A DNA stretch of 54,229 bases from Sulfurimonas sp. (GCA_028689055.1 JAQTWZ010000012.1:1-54229); one strand, 5' to 3'; shown: positions 1-9,926, numbered from the stretch's first letter. Notes: generated by a model not told the origin, from the sequence alone. Made by a program: numbers and translations.

Positions 1-269
1 AAGAAACTGGAGCTTAACAATCTCTCAGTTAGCCATCCATTTCGATGGACGGCTTGATGATGCTTTAGATTTGTGATACAATTTTAGGAACTATCCGATG
101 CTGACACGGAATCTTGAACACTCCCTTAAATTCGCATGCGGATCGTGATAATAAAAATGTTCCCTTTTTAATGGTGTTATCATTCTTATTGTTTAGGTCT
201 CAATACCACCAGCTTTTTTAAAGTTGCAATATGACAGCTTTAATCCAAGGCTAAATGTTTATATTTCAA
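1..269 (-). pseudogene. Remnant of an IS30-family transposase, N-terminal part
   Basis: Read on the minus strand from a TTG at 269, with a strong AGGAGG about 8 bases upstream, the sequence codes KYKHLALD and then, after a stop, CHIATLKK. This resembles the helix-turn-helix start of IS30-family transposases. Further on, in another frame, a stretch with ASSSRPSKW and EIVKLQFL resembles the region before the DDE domain of the same family. Stops and frame changes show that the gene is dead, and it runs off the left edge of the window. The family call rests on my reading of short similarities only. Confidence 0.5.
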
Positions 270-486
270 TCTTTACTTCCTCCTGTTTTGTAGTTAGAAT
301 TTAAAATATATTATAGAGTTTAAGCTCTTCAAAATCTAAAATTAAAACTTTTATTTTTTAATTCTCAAAAATTGCACTTCAGATTTAAATTTTGGCTGTA
401 GAAGAAAAGAAGTATCTAGGAATCGTAGGCAAACGCAAAGAGTCGAACTCTAAGCTTTTATCCTACAGAAGAGTCGCTTTTGAGAG

Positions 487-2700
487 TTAGATATCTCTCT
501 CGATTACTCTTTTAAATGTATTGAAGTAGTTGTCTTGGAGTTGTATCATGCTCATGTTCACATCGTTGATTTGGATGTTCTCACCGCCGACTGTTCCTAT
601 CTGCTCACATTTCAGCTCACCGAGCATCGCTTCAAACGCAGCGCAGTTTTCAGGTTTGACTTCGATGATAGCACGGCTCATGCTCTCTGCGAAGATATCT
701 CTCTCATCAGAAACACTCATATTAGTATCACAACCAAGACCTGAAGTCGCAGCCATTTTAGCTAAGGCTATAGCCACACCGCCGCTGCTTGCGTCTTTTG
801 CGCACTCAAGTAGATTTTGTTTATTTGCTTCGATGACTAAGTCCCAAAGTGCAAGTTCATTTTTGTAGTTTATCTCTGGAAGCACTCCTGCAACCGTGTG
901 ACAAATCTCTTTCATATAAAGAGACCCGCCAAACTCTGATCTGCTCTCTCCTACGAGATACAAAACATTTCCTGCGTTTTGAAATGATGACATGAGCACA
1001 TTGTTTTGGTCATCATTCACACCCACCGTCGCGATAGAAGGAGTCGGGAAAACAGAAACACCGTTTGTCTCGTTGTAAAGAGATACATTTCCGCCGATAA
1101 CGGGAGTCGTAAGTGCGGCGCACGCCTCTTTGATACCAAGACAACTTTGTCCAAACTGCCACATAACCTCAGGATTTTCCGGATTACCAAAGTTGAGACA
1201 ATCAGTGATAGCAAGAGGTCTTGCACCGCTCATGGCAACATTGCGCCCTGATTCGATAACAGCCGCAGCACCGCCACCCATAGGGTCGATATAACAATAA
1301 CGAACATTACAATCAGCTGACATCGCTAGTGCTTTGCCGTTTTCCTTAACACGGATAACAGAAGCATCAAGCATCCCGCCTTTTTTGATTGTGTTTGTCT
1401 GTACCATCGAATCGTATTGCGTATATATCCACGCTTTGTCCACGACTTCCATAGATTTTGTGAGTTTCTCAAATGCTTCTTGATTTGACACTTTTTCAAA
1501 ATCATTGATACTTACATGAGCGATTTTATCCAGATACGCAGGTCTTGTCATAGGACGGTTGAGTTCAGGTGCTTCTTCACTTACTGGATTTACAGGCACT
1601 TCAGCCACTTTATCTCCATGCCAGAAAAGCTCCATATTTCCTGTACTCGTCACTTCACCGATTACCGCAGCATCAAGGTCCCATTTTTCAAAGATATCGA
1701 TGATCGCCTGCTCTGAACCTTTTTTTGCACACAAAAGCATACGTTCTTGAGATTCTGAGAGCATAAAGTCATACGGCGTCATATTTTCTTCACGCGCAGG
1801 AACTTTGTCAAGGTGCATGATCATACCGCTTCCAGAGCGTCCAGCCATCTCAAAAGAAGAAGATGTAAGACCCGCAGCACCCATATCTTGGATACCGACA
1901 ACATAGTCCGTTTTGAAAAGTTCTAGACATGCTTCAAGTAAAAGTTTTTCCGTAAATGGATCCCCAACTTGAACAGTTGGACGCAAAGATTTTGACTCTT
2001 CCGTAAAACTATCAGAGCTCATGACGGCTCCACCTAAACCATCACGACCCGTTTTTGCACCGACATACATGACAGGATTGCCGATACCATCCGCACGACC
2101 ATAAAATATTTCATCAGATTTTGCAAGACCCAATGTAAATGCGTTTACAAGGATATTGCCGTTGTAACACTCATCAAAACTTGTCTCACCGCCGATAGTA
2201 GGAACACCCATACAGTTACCGTAACCACCGATACCGGCAACGACACCACGTACCAGATAACGTTGGTGTGCAGAGATTTTGTCATCATTTAAAACATTTC
2301 CAAAACGCAGTGCGTTTAAGTTTGCTATAGGACGCGCACCCATTGTAAATACGTCACGCATGATACCGCCGACACCTGTAGCAGCACCTTGATATGGCTC
2401 GATAAAACTCGGATGGTTGTGTGATTCCATCTTAAATACAGCCGCGTAACCACCGCCGATATCGATAACACCTGCGTTTTCACCCGGACCTTGGATAACC
2501 CATGGTGCGCTAACCGGAAAACCTTTTAAGTGTGCTTTTGAAGATTTGTAAGAACAGTGTTCACTCCACATAGCTGAAAAAATACCCAGCTCTACAAGAT
2601 TAGGCTCACGACCTAAAATCTGCTTGATATGCGCATAATCATCTTTGGATAATTTATGATTAGAGAGTTGTTTTTCTATATCTGGAAGTTGTTGGCTCAC
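487..2700 (-). CDS. purL: Phosphoribosylformylglycinamidine synthase, large subunit (PurL)
   Basis: Converts formylglycinamide ribonucleotide to the amidine form in purine synthesis, using ATP and ammonia delivered by the partner subunits PurQ and PurS. At 737 residues it has the length of the small PurL type, which lacks a fused glutaminase domain. Visible signatures are [13 protein letters not shown] (about 43-55), the metal/ATP motif [19 protein letters not shown] (about 91-109) and [13 protein letters not shown], with the two-repeat AIRS-type layout. No pur partner gene lies next to it. The gene is complete. Its 3' side faces a gap holding an IS30 remnant, and its upstream side faces another transposase remnant, so it stands alone between insertion scars. 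Confidence 0.98.
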   Translation of the reverse strand: MSQQLPDIEKQLSNHKLSKDDYAHIKQILGREPNLVELGIFSAMWSEHCSYKSSKAHLKGFPVSAPWVIQGPGENAGVIDIGGGYAAVFKMESHNHPSFIEPYQGAATGVGGIMRDVFTMGARPIANLNALRFGNVLNDDKISAHQRYLVRGVVAGIGGYGNCMGVPTIGGETSFDECYNGNILVNAFTLGLAKSDEIFYGRADGIGNPVMYVGAKTGRDGLGGAVMSSDSFTEESKSLRPTVQVGDPFTEKLLLEACLELFKTDYVVGIQDMGAAGLTSSSFEMAGRSGSGMIMHLDKVPAREENMTPYDFMLSESQERMLLCAKKGSEQAIIDIFEKWDLDAAVIGEVTSTGNMELFWHGDKVAEVPVNPVSEEAPELNRPMTRPAYLDKIAHVSINDFEKVSNQEAFEKLTKSMEVVDKAWIYTQYDSMVQTNTIKKGGMLDASVIRVKENGKALAMSADCNVRYCYIDPMGGGAAAVIESGRNVAMSGARPLAITDCLNFGNPENPEVMWQFGQSCLGIKEACAALTTPVIGGNVSLYNETNGVSVFPTPSIATVGVNDDQNNVLMSSFQNAGNVLYLVGESRSEFGGSLYMKEICHTVAGVLPEINYKNELALWDLVIEANKQNLLECAKDASSGGVAIALAKMAATSGLGCDTNMSVSDERDIFAESMSRAIIEVKPENCAAFEAMLGELKCEQIGTVGGENIQINDVNMSMIQLQDNYFNTFKRVIERDI

Positions 2701-2791
2701 GGGTGAATCCTAAAATTTGGTTTTTAAATGCGGATTATAGCAAAAAGCTTGTAAAAGTAGTTTTAAATCTTGAACATCATACACAGTGGAT

Positions 2792-2930
2792 TCATACAAA
2801 AAAGGAACATAGTTCTTTAATTTTACGAATCAGAGCGATAGAAGTCAGCATTAATTGTAGCGTGCACCTTTGACAAATCGATAATAGGCGTCTTTGCCAT
2901 ATGTATGAGCACATTACTTTAAAAATTCCG
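2792..2930 (-). pseudogene. Remnant of an IS5/IS1182-like transposase, C-terminal part
   Basis: On the minus strand one frame gives SKVH and the next frame continues LQLMLTSIALIRKIKEL before a stop. Together they match the pattern GLxKVHLQxLLTAxAxN that I know from the C-terminal end of IS5/IS1182-type transposases. Frame changes and the lack of an upstream body show a decayed fragment. No function is expected. Confidence 0.4.
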
Positions 2931-3463
2931 ATTAGCGTTTGTTCATAATGAGTATATATAAATCAAGAGAAGCAAAGCTGATGTCACGCTTGATAAAGCT
3001 GCTTCGAATGAGAATTTGTGAGATATTTATCTCTCAAAGTACACTTAAAATCGGATTCTTTAATACACTACTTACAGTGAGTGAGATAGAATTGTACATA
3101 CCCATAAAAAAGCTTTGTATAATTATTTTTAGTCGACTAAATTGTACTAATAAATGCCTGTTTAGGGTATTTCATAGATTGATTTTAGCTATATTCTTTA
3201 CTAGAATCTATGTGTGAAAGTTGAGGTACAATGTTATCAAACAAAAAAGCTTTGAACTATTTTACAGTAACTGACCTTACGCACTAGTTGACCAATAAGG
3301 TATAAAATCTGCTTTTGACAAAGTATGGAAACAGATTACCTTGAACTACTTTTGAGTAAATAGTAACTTTTTGAAACATTAAATTGATTTTATTGACAAT
3401 TTATTATGGAATTTTTAGTTAAAATTCTTTTTACTAAAACTAATCCAAATAAAGAGCCTGCTT
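2931..3463. other. Gene-poor AT-rich gap upstream of panB
   Basis: No convincing gene is visible here. A frame of 92 codons on the plus strand (2939-3217) has no recognisable domain, no good ribosome site and composition like the surrounding non-coding DNA. The gap contains a 17 bp sequence (3268-3284) that recurs inverted at 31816-31832, and is probably the end of a lost insertion sequence. The last 60 bases before panB are very AT-rich and probably hold its promoter. Confidence 0.5.
3268..3284 (+). repeat. 17 bp element end, inverted copy of 31816-31832
   Basis: The sequence TAACTGACCTTACGCAC is the exact reverse complement of GTGCGTAAGGTCAGTTA at 31816-31832. Both lie in gaps with transposase debris, which suggests terminal repeats of the same insertion-sequence family. 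The orientation implies the lost element extended to the right of 3268. Confidence 0.5.
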
Positions 3464-4255
3464 ATGACAAAAAAAATGACTTTATCTGCCATCGCTAAGA
3501 CTAAAGGGGTGCGACCTTTGGTAATGATAACGGCGTATGATGCACTTTTTGCTTCTCTTTTTGAGCAAAGTGCGGACATTTTGCTTGTGGGAGATAGTCT
3601 CAATATGAGTTTCGCAGGAAAACCCGATACACTCAGTGCCACGATGGATCAGATGCTCTATCATACAAACGCCGTGTGTATGGGTGCAAAAAATAGTTTT
3701 GTTATCTGTGATATGCCTTTTGGAACTTATACGACAAAAGAGATCGCTCTGCAAAACGCTATCCGCGTTTTTCGTGAGACACCTGCGGACTGTGTCAAGA
3801 TAGAAGGCGGTGCGGACAAAGCAGAAATCGTGCAATATCTCACAAATAATGCAATAGCTGTATGCGGACATATCGGACTTTTACCTCAATCTGTACGCAG
3901 TGAAGGCGGCTATAAAGTCAAAGGCAAAACGCAGCTAGAGGCAGAACAACTTATCAAAGATGCACAAGCCATAGAAGCTGCAGGGGCTTTTTGTATTGTC
4001 ATCGAAGGTGTCAAAGCAGAAGTTGCTACTGCAGTTGCACAGGCTGTAAATGTACCTGTTGTAGGTATAGGCGCTGGCAATGGAGTTGATGGGCAGGTAC
4101 TTGTTTTTTCTGATATGCTTGGACTTTTTGAAGCGTTTACGCCGAAGTTTGTCAAAAAATATCTTGATGGAGCTAGTCTCGTCAAAGAAGCAGTAGAAAA
4201 ATATGCGGATGAGGTGAAATCACGAGAGTTTCCTCAAGAGATACACACATATTGA
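3464..4255 (+). CDS. panB: 3-methyl-2-oxobutanoate hydroxymethyltransferase (PanB)
   Basis: Adds a hydroxymethyl group from methylenetetrahydrofolate to 2-oxoisovalerate to make ketopantoate, the first step towards pantothenate and coenzyme A. The 263 residue length is normal for the family. The TIM-barrel start has ITAYDALFA, then LLVGDSLNM carrying a metal-binding Asp, then the family region DTLSATMDQMLYHT. VKIEGG and GHIGLLPQS follow, with the catalytic Glu in IVIEGV and the VPVVGIGAG region further on. The chosen ATG has only a weak ribosome site. ruvB follows 27 bases downstream on the same strand, so the two are probably cotranscribed although the functions are unrelated. Confidence 0.97.
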   Translation: MTKKMTLSAIAKTKGVRPLVMITAYDALFASLFEQSADILLVGDSLNMSFAGKPDTLSATMDQMLYHTNAVCMGAKNSFVICDMPFGTYTTKEIALQNAIRVFRETPADCVKIEGGADKAEIVQYLTNNAIAVCGHIGLLPQSVRSEGGYKVKGKTQLEAEQLIKDAQAIEAAGAFCIVIEGVKAEVATAVAQAVNVPVVGIGAGNGVDGQVLVFSDMLGLFEAFTPKFVKKYLDGASLVKEAVEKYADEVKSREFPQEIHTY

Positions 4256-4282
4256 TTTTTTTAAAGTCACACTAGGAAGCGC

Positions 4283-5296
4283 ATGGAACGGTTGGTAGAG
4301 ATAGAGAGATTTAGTGCTGAAGATGAGAGTAGCGAAGTTACGCTGCGTCCTGATGTTTGGAGTGAATATATAGGTCAAGATCAGATCAAAAAAAATCTCG
4401 GTGTTTTTATAGAAGCAAGTAAAAAACGCAAGGAAGCCCTTGATCATGTACTGTTTTATGGCCCTCCGGGACTTGGTAAAACGACATTAGCACTTATTAT
4501 CGCCAATGAGATGAGTGCAAATATCAAAGTCACAGCGGCACCGATGATCGAAAAAAGTGGCGATTTGGCGGCGATTCTTACAAATTTGGAAGAGGGTGAT
4601 ATTCTTTTTATTGATGAGATTCATCGTCTTTCGCCGGCGGTTGAAGAGATACTTTACTCTTCTATGGAAGATTTTCGTATTGATATTATCATCGGGAGTG
4701 GACCTGCTGCGCAGACTGTCAAAATAGACCTGCCGCGTTTTACACTTATCGGAGCGACCACGCGTGCGGGCATGCTCTCAAATCCTCTTCGAGATAGATT
4801 TGGTATGAGTTTTAGGATGCAATTTTACTCTTCCGATGAGCTTGCAAAAATCATTTCGCAAGCCTCACTGAAACTGAACAAAGAGATTATCCATCAAGCA
4901 GCACTTGAAATAGCTAAACGCAGTCGCGGCACACCGCGTATTGCGCTGCGTTTATTGCGTCGTGTAAGGGATTTTGCAGAAGTTGCAAACGAAAATGACA
5001 TCAAACAACACCGCACAAAATATGCACTCGATGAGCTGGGTATCAACTCTCATGGTTTTGATGAGATGGACTTGCGTTTACTGAGTCTCTTAGCAGCTGC
5101 AAAGGGAAGGGCGATGGGACTGAGCACTATCGCCGCCGCACTGAGTGAAGACGAAGGCACGGTGGAAGATGTTTTGGAACCATATCTGCTGGCAAATGGG
5201 TATCTTGAACGCACGGCAAAAGGACGCAGAGCCACACGCGCGACTTACGATGTTCTCAACATAACACTTTCGATAGAAGAGGGGAAACTTTTTTAA
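4283..5296 (+). CDS. ruvB: Holliday junction branch migration ATPase RuvB
   Basis: Hexameric motor that drives branch migration of Holliday junctions together with RuvA, before RuvC cuts them. The 337 residues carry the Walker A motif GPPGLGKTT at 60-68, Walker B with DEIH at 111-114, the sensor region GATTRAG, the arginine-finger stretch LRDRFG, and the C-terminal winged helix. The stop codon overlaps the ATG of the next gene in the form TAATG, so translational coupling is likely. ruvA and ruvC are not in this window. Confidence 0.98.
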   Translation: MERLVEIERFSAEDESSEVTLRPDVWSEYIGQDQIKKNLGVFIEASKKRKEALDHVLFYGPPGLGKTTLALIIANEMSANIKVTAAPMIEKSGDLAAILTNLEEGDILFIDEIHRLSPAVEEILYSSMEDFRIDIIIGSGPAAQTVKIDLPRFTLIGATTRAGMLSNPLRDRFGMSFRMQFYSSDELAKIISQASLKLNKEIIHQAALEIAKRSRGTPRIALRLLRRVRDFAEVANENDIKQHRTKYALDELGINSHGFDEMDLRLLSLLAAAKGRAMGLSTIAAALSEDEGTVEDVLEPYLLANGYLERTAKGRRATRATYDVLNITLSIEEGKLF

Positions 5297-6336
5297 TGAA
5301 ACCACAATATTTTGTAGCGATACTTTTTGCAACTTCACTTTATTGGATGTATCTTTTGTATGCTCCGTTCTTACTGGGTATTACTATCGCGGCTCTGCTT
5401 GCTATTTCTACGGCAAATATCCAAAACTTTTTTGAGAAGATTTTGAAGTCAAAATTTTTAGCGGCACTCAGCTCAAGTTTTTTACTTGCTCTTTTATTTT
5501 TTGTTCCTCTTGGATATTTTTTGGCAACACTCACGATGAAACTCAATAGACTTGACCCTCAGGTTTTTATCAATATGGAGATGATGGTGCAGGCTTTTAT
5601 AGAAACACCACCTGAATATCTGCTTTTTTTGAAACCCTACGCGCTGGATATGATGAAAAATCTCAACATCAGCTCACTAACGACAAATGCTCTTTCTATT
5701 ACAGGTAACGTAGGTGCGTTTAGCGCCGGTTATCTCAAAAATGCGTTTCTTGTTATTATCTTTTATTTTTTCGCTCAGTATAACGGAGCTTTTATTGTAG
5801 AGCTTCTCAAACGTGTTGTGCAGATGTCTGTAGATGAAACAACAACACTTATCAAAGAACTCTCTTCCGTCATGAGCGTTGTTTTTTACTCCATCATCGT
5901 AAACGCAATGTTTCAGGGTGTTTTGTTTGGAGTTGCTATCTCTTCTATGGGCTATAATGGGCTTTTATTCGGTGTGATGTACGGATTTGCTTCTTTGATA
6001 CCTGTCGTCGGCGGTGTGCTCATGTGGCTTCCGTTTATGCTTTTTGAGTTTTCAAGCGGCAATGAAAGCGGAGCTATTTTCATAGCCCTTTATTCAGTTA
6101 TAGTTATCTCGATTATCGCAGATACATTTATAAAACCGCTGATTATCAAAGAGATCAATAAAAGACTTCTCAAAGAAGATGATGCGAGGATGAATGAACT
6201 TGTCATCTTTTTTTCCATCATCGCCGGACTAGCAACTTTTGGTTTTTGGGGGATGATACTTGGACCTGCTATCACTTCATTTTTTCTTACAATTCTTAAA
6301 CTTTTTGAAGCTAGAACAAAAGAGTGCGCAAATTAA
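5296..6336 (+). CDS. AI-2E family transporter / permease
   Basis: Predicted inner-membrane protein of 346 residues with about eight hydrophobic segments: paired segments at the N-terminus (about 5-35), another near 55-75, and a cluster from about 150 to the end. This is the layout of the AI-2E/PurR-type permease family. The stretch YGFASLIPVVGGVLMWLPF matches the conserved motif of that family. Members have been linked to autoinducer-2 export or to Na+/H+ exchange, and the substrate here cannot be told. It starts inside the ruvB stop codon, and its 3' end overlaps by 4 bases the end of the oppositely oriented htrB gene. Confidence 0.85.
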   Translation: MKPQYFVAILFATSLYWMYLLYAPFLLGITIAALLAISTANIQNFFEKILKSKFLAALSSSFLLALLFFVPLGYFLATLTMKLNRLDPQVFINMEMMVQAFIETPPEYLLFLKPYALDMMKNLNISSLTTNALSITGNVGAFSAGYLKNAFLVIIFYFFAQYNGAFIVELLKRVVQMSVDETTTLIKELSSVMSVVFYSIIVNAMFQGVLFGVAISSMGYNGLLFGVMYGFASLIPVVGGVLMWLPFMLFEFSSGNESGAIFIALYSVIVISIIADTFIKPLIIKEINKRLLKEDDARMNELVIFFSIIAGLATFGFWGMILGPAITSFFLTILKLFEARTKECAN

Positions 6337-7220
6337 ACACTTTTATAAATGTAAGCGTGCTCGTTTTTCCAGCGTCTATGGAGCCAGAACCAAAACTTTG
6401 GCTCTGTTTTTATCAGTGAAGTGAGCCAGTCAGCCTGAGCCTGCGTCGCTTTTTGTATATCTGCAGCCTCATCTTCACTTTTTTCTACAACTATTTCGTC
6501 AAAGAGCATAAGTGTATAGTTTTCTTCATCATCTGTGCGTATGCTTACCGGAATGATAGCCGCATCAAATTTGCGCGCTAGATACGCAGGCGTAGAAGTT
6601 TGGCGGATACTTTTTCCCATAAACTCCACTTCCAAACCTTCTCTTTTGTTGATATTTGTATCGATGAGTATCCCGCAGGCTGTTTTGTTTTTGAGGAGTT
6701 TTATGAGAGGTTTTATTACATTAGTCTTTTCAAGATTGATGTTGCCAAAGTGTGCGCGAGACTCCAAAACCCAGGCTTCATACTCTGCGTTTTGCATCTT
6801 TTTATAAACAGCTCCCAGCGGTTCTATAAGTGCACTGATAGCAGCACCGCCGAGTTCCCATGAAGAGTAGTGTGTTGTGATGTAAATGACGGCACGCCCT
6901 TGTTTATGGACTTTTTGCACGGCTTCGATGTTTTGAATCGTAACTTTTTCTTGGAGTTCTCCGGCGCTCATGTGGCGTATTTCCATAAGATGAAGAAAGT
7001 TGAGTAAAAGATTTTTAAAACTGTAGCGCGTTATCTCATCTATCTCTGGTTCACACAAAGTACCATCAAAGGCAAAGTTGAGATTTTGTCTGACAATCTT
7101 ACGGGATTTTGGAGAGAGGAGATAAGCCAGTTTGCCAAGAAATACAAAAAATGTTTTACGCCCCTTTTTTGGAAGTGCCATTAGGAGTTTTTCTAAAAGT
7201 AAAAAAAGTTTAAATCCCAT
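6333..7220 (-). CDS. htrB: Lipid A biosynthesis acyltransferase (HtrB/LpxL/WaaM-like)
   Basis: Predicted to transfer a secondary acyl chain to lipid A at the inner membrane. The 295 residues have the length of the family, and the catalytic H-x4-E motif is visible in TTHYSSWELGG near residue 117. The N-terminus is hydrophobic and basic, fitting membrane attachment. Its start overlaps the end of waaC by 11 bases on the same strand, so both are read as one transcript for LPS inner core and lipid A assembly, as in Campylobacter, where the corresponding genes are neighbours. Its 3' end meets the AI-2E permease gene tail to tail. Confidence 0.92.
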   Translation of the reverse strand: MGFKLFLLLEKLLMALPKKGRKTFFVFLGKLAYLLSPKSRKIVRQNLNFAFDGTLCEPEIDEITRYSFKNLLLNFLHLMEIRHMSAGELQEKVTIQNIEAVQKVHKQGRAVIYITTHYSSWELGGAAISALIEPLGAVYKKMQNAEYEAWVLESRAHFGNINLEKTNVIKPLIKLLKNKTACGILIDTNINKREGLEVEFMGKSIRQTSTPAYLARKFDAAIIPVSIRTDDEENYTLMLFDEIVVEKSEDEAADIQKATQAQADWLTSLIKTEPKFWFWLHRRWKNEHAYIYKSV

Positions 7221-8202
7221 TTGCCAAAAGCTCCCTTGCGTTTTTTACTATCTCTGCAACTTCTATATCTTTGAGTGAAAAATCATTTTTGTCTATCTTA
7301 TTGAGGTTGACTTTAGAGGGAGATTTGATGCCCCTGTTTTTTGGTGTTTCATAGATCATACGCGTGGTAGTCGGTCCCAAAAGTGTGATAGATGGGATGT
7401 TCTGCGCCCATGCCATATGTGTAGGTCCCGTGTCATTTCCGATAAGCAGATCGACTTGCGATATAAAAGAGACAAGCTCAGGAAGTGAGAGTTTTGGGGC
7501 AAGCGTCGCATAGTCGCTGTGTGCAGCTATAAACGCAGCTTCTTCTTTTTCTGCTTCATTTCCCCATATAATCAGGGCATTTTCTTTGAGGCTATTGCAG
7601 AGTTCTACGACACGCTCTTTTGGATATTTTTTTGATTCCCATGAAGCTCCGATGACGATAGCGATATTTTTTTGCTCGTGGTTTAAGTTATATTGTTTTT
7701 GCACTTCAAAAAGAGGCTTTTTTGCCAAAATCATCGCATCATCTATCTCAAAACCAAGTGCGTCAGCAACTAAAAAACAGTTGCGTTTGATGACATTTTG
7801 GGTGTAAGGGATAGATGAACTTGTTTTGTAAAAAAGTGAGCTGAGTGCTTCTCTGGATGAGTTTTTGTCAAAACCGTGCGTATTTTTTCCGATAAGTCTT
7901 GCGACAATAGCAGACTTCAAAAGCCCTTGCATATCGATGATAATGTCAAATGAACCAAGTGAACGAAGATGGGATATGGTCTCTTGAAGCAAAGTGAGGC
8001 TTTTTTCTTTTTTGAGGTGCTTGAGGTTTATAGTGTGGACTTTATGCACAAGCGGATGTCCTTGCAAAAGTGGAGCAAATACCTCTTCAGTGATCCATTC
8101 TATCCCTGCATTTGGGTAGTTTGCATGAATAAATTGCAATACAAGTGCAGAGTTGACAATGTCGCCTAGAGCCGAAAGTCTGACAATGGCTATTTTATGC
8201 AT
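7210..8202 (-). CDS. waaC: Lipopolysaccharide heptosyltransferase I (WaaC)
   Basis: Glycosyltransferase family 9 enzyme that adds the first heptose to Kdo in the LPS inner core. The N-terminus KIAIVRLSALGDIVNS is the typical start, so I place the start at the ATG of MHKIAI (8202). The frame is open to a TTG at 8232 with further ATGs at 8223 and 8214, but a TATAAT sequence at 8222-8227 on the same strand would place the transcription start inside that extension. The C-terminal donor-site motif LIGNDTGPTHMAWA is present. About 330 residues is the usual length. It is followed by htrB with overlap. Confidence 0.93.
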   Translation of the reverse strand: MHKIAIVRLSALGDIVNSALVLQFIHANYPNAGIEWITEEVFAPLLQGHPLVHKVHTINLKHLKKEKSLTLLQETISHLRSLGSFDIIIDMQGLLKSAIVARLIGKNTHGFDKNSSREALSSLFYKTSSSIPYTQNVIKRNCFLVADALGFEIDDAMILAKKPLFEVQKQYNLNHEQKNIAIVIGASWESKKYPKERVVELCNSLKENALIIWGNEAEKEEAAFIAAHSDYATLAPKLSLPELVSFISQVDLLIGNDTGPTHMAWAQNIPSITLLGPTTTRMIYETPKNRGIKSPSKVNLNKIDKNDFSLKDIEVAEIVKNARELLANGI

Positions 8203-8259
8203 ATCTTTTTTCATAAGCGACATTATACTCAAGTAAACTTATTGTTATTTAGCCTTTGG

Positions 8260-8265
8260 TATAAT
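8260..8265 (+). promoter_or_regulatory. Predicted -10 box of the gene at 8300
   Basis: TATAAT preceded by TTTGG, 35 bases before the ATG at 8300. It lies back to back with a TATAAT on the other strand at 8222-8227 for waaC, so the 100 base gap is a divergent promoter region. Called from consensus match only. Confidence 0.5.
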
Positions 8266-8299
8266 CCCGCTACATTAAAACAAAGGTGTGTAAACTCCA

Positions 8300-9205
8300 A
8301 TGGTCCCAGCAGATATTCAAGACTTTTCACTCGGTAGAACCAAAGCAAGAGCCTATTTTTGTTATCTCTTTTCTAAAAATATTCCCAACAGATTGCCATC
8401 TCTGACGCAAGAGATGATTATGCCTCGTCTTTTGAAGATCAAAGGCGATCTGGAAAACTGTGACGGTGTTTATCTTTTGGATAGCAAAGGCGTACAAATA
8501 ACACCGACTTTTGCGGCACATAGACAGATAGACGAAGATGCAGGGAAAATCCGTGCAGATAGAGCCTATTATTATCGTGCGGTACGAGAAGGCAGATGTA
8601 GCATCACCGACCCCTATCCCTCTTTGATGACCGGTGAGCTTTGTGTGACGGCATCTCAACCTATTTACTGTGAAAATGGCAATCTCAAATATGTAGCCTG
8701 TTTGGATATGCCTTTTGATGAAGTTTTAAAAATCACCCATCTCAATACTTTTGACACTTTTTTCAATAAATTTTTTAAATACTCTTACGGTTTGTTTGCT
8801 CTAGCCCTTATCGCCGTGGCACTTCTCCTTTTTGTAACAGGGGTGCAGAGCTTTTTTGTCTATGAAATAAGTGTAGCCCATTTTGAAGCAAAAAATGTTT
8901 TTGAAGCAACTATTCTTATCACCTTGTCTTTGGCTATTTTTGACCTCTCCAAAACCCTCATCGAAGAGGAGATTATGGGTCGTTCCAAAGAGCATAATAT
9001 CTCAGGACCACATAAAACGATGGTGAGATTTTTGGGTTCTATCATTATCGCTTTGTCCATTGAAGCGCTCATGCTGGTATTTAAATTTGCCATTACAGAC
9101 CCGGAAAAACTTATGTATGCGATGTATATCGTCGGTGGAGTTGCAATGCTTCTTGTAGGCTTGGCGATTTATATCCGATTTACAAAATTAAAAATTGAAG
9201 ATTAA
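8300..9205 (+). CDS. Membrane protein with an extracytoplasmic-type (PDC-like) sensor region
   Basis: A 301 residue protein. The first 165 residues are soluble and read like a PDC/Cache-type domain: DGVYLLDSKGVQITPTF, then YYYRAVREG, then ITDPYPS and the conserved strand pair around LKYVACLDMP. Residues about 165-300 hold four hydrophobic segments, and no kinase, HAMP or signalling output domain is present. Similar proteins are common in Campylobacterota and are annotated only as PDC sensor or membrane proteins. It ends 2 bases before hisH and may be cotranscribed with it. There is no N-terminal signal, so the side of the membrane the domain faces is unclear. The function is unknown. Confidence 0.65.
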   Translation: MVPADIQDFSLGRTKARAYFCYLFSKNIPNRLPSLTQEMIMPRLLKIKGDLENCDGVYLLDSKGVQITPTFAAHRQIDEDAGKIRADRAYYYRAVREGRCSITDPYPSLMTGELCVTASQPIYCENGNLKYVACLDMPFDEVLKITHLNTFDTFFNKFFKYSYGLFALALIAVALLLFVTGVQSFFVYEISVAHFEAKNVFEATILITLSLAIFDLSKTLIEEEIMGRSKEHNISGPHKTMVRFLGSIIIALSIEALMLVFKFAITDPEKLMYAMYIVGGVAMLLVGLAIYIRFTKLKIED

Positions 9206-9207
9206 AA

Positions 9208-9819
9208 ATGATAGCAATAGTAGATTATAATATGGGAAATCTGGCGAGTGTAAAAAACGCTTTTGCCAAACTTGGAAAAGAGACGGTTGTAGAGAGTGAT
9301 CCTGCAAAATTCAAAGAGTATGACAAGCTTATTTTGCCGGGAGTAGGGGCTTTTGGTGATGCGATGCAACACCTACATGAGCGCAATATGGTAGAAGCTA
9401 TCAAAGAGTTTGCAGCGAGCAAAAAACCTATACTTGGTATTTGTTTGGGAATGCAGCTTCTTTTTGAGAGCAGTGAGGAGTTTGGGCACCATGAAGGTTT
9501 GGGACTTATCAAAGGAAGTGTCGTTGCGTTTGACGAAGCTGCGTTTAGTGAACCTTTGAAAGTGCCGCACATGGGCTGGAACAGGATGTTTACAAAGCCT
9601 CATCCACTTTTTCTAAACCTTGATGAAGAACATTATCTCTATTTCGTACATAGTTATCATGTTATCTGCGATAATAAAGCTGACATCATTGGCACGACAA
9701 ATTATGGTTATGATTTTGCTTCAGCCGTGGCTCATGACAATATCATGGGTATCCAACCCCATCCTGAAAAAAGTCACAAAAACGGGCTTGCAATTTTAGA
9801 AAATTTTATCGGACTATGA
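9208..9819 (+). CDS. hisH: Imidazole glycerol phosphate synthase, glutaminase subunit (HisH)
   Basis: Glutamine amidotransferase subunit that supplies ammonia to HisF for making imidazole glycerol phosphate in histidine synthesis. The 203 residues show the start MIAIVDYNMGNLASVKNAF, the loop LPGVGAFGDAM, the nucleophile Cys in GICLGMQLLFE (about residue 80), and the His-x-Glu pair in GIQPHPEKS near the C-terminus. hisA follows after a 107 base gap containing hairpins. hisF is not present nearby. Confidence 0.97.
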   Translation: MIAIVDYNMGNLASVKNAFAKLGKETVVESDPAKFKEYDKLILPGVGAFGDAMQHLHERNMVEAIKEFAASKKPILGICLGMQLLFESSEEFGHHEGLGLIKGSVVAFDEAAFSEPLKVPHMGWNRMFTKPHPLFLNLDEEHYLYFVHSYHVICDNKADIIGTTNYGYDFASAVAHDNIMGIQPHPEKSHKNGLAILENFIGL

Positions 9820-9827
9820 TTTTACGC

Positions 9828-9900
9828 TATCGGAAGTAATTCCGCTAGCTACGTTAACACTAGGTTTTCTTCGGCAGAAAGCCCACGCCACTTGTGGCTT
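9828..9900 (+). repeat. Three consecutive hairpins between hisH and hisA
   Basis: The gap holds CGGAA-gtaa-TTCCG (flanked by near-complementary GCTAT and CTAGC), then TTTCT-tcggc-AGAAA, then GCCAC-tt-GTGGC. There is no open frame and no T-run after the last stem, so it is not a clear terminator. It could be an interspersed structural repeat, a processing site or a leader for hisA. Confidence 0.45.
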
Positions 9901-9926
9901 TACTATTTAAAATAAGGAAGACTCAT

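Noticed and set aside
1-60. UUCG-capped hairpin as a structural RNA at the left edge
   Set aside because: The same bases fit the coding sequence of an IS30-type transposase fragment on the minus strand, which explains them better.
2939-3217. 92 codon plus-strand frame
   Set aside because: It has no ribosome site of quality, no domain and a composition like the non-coding surroundings.
8203-8232. Longer N-terminus of WaaC from TTG 8232
   Set aside because: It adds residues before the conserved family start and overlaps a probable -10 box.
9894-9926. Longer N-terminus of HisA from 9894
   Set aside because: The ATG at 9927 has an ideal ribosome site and gives the conserved family start.
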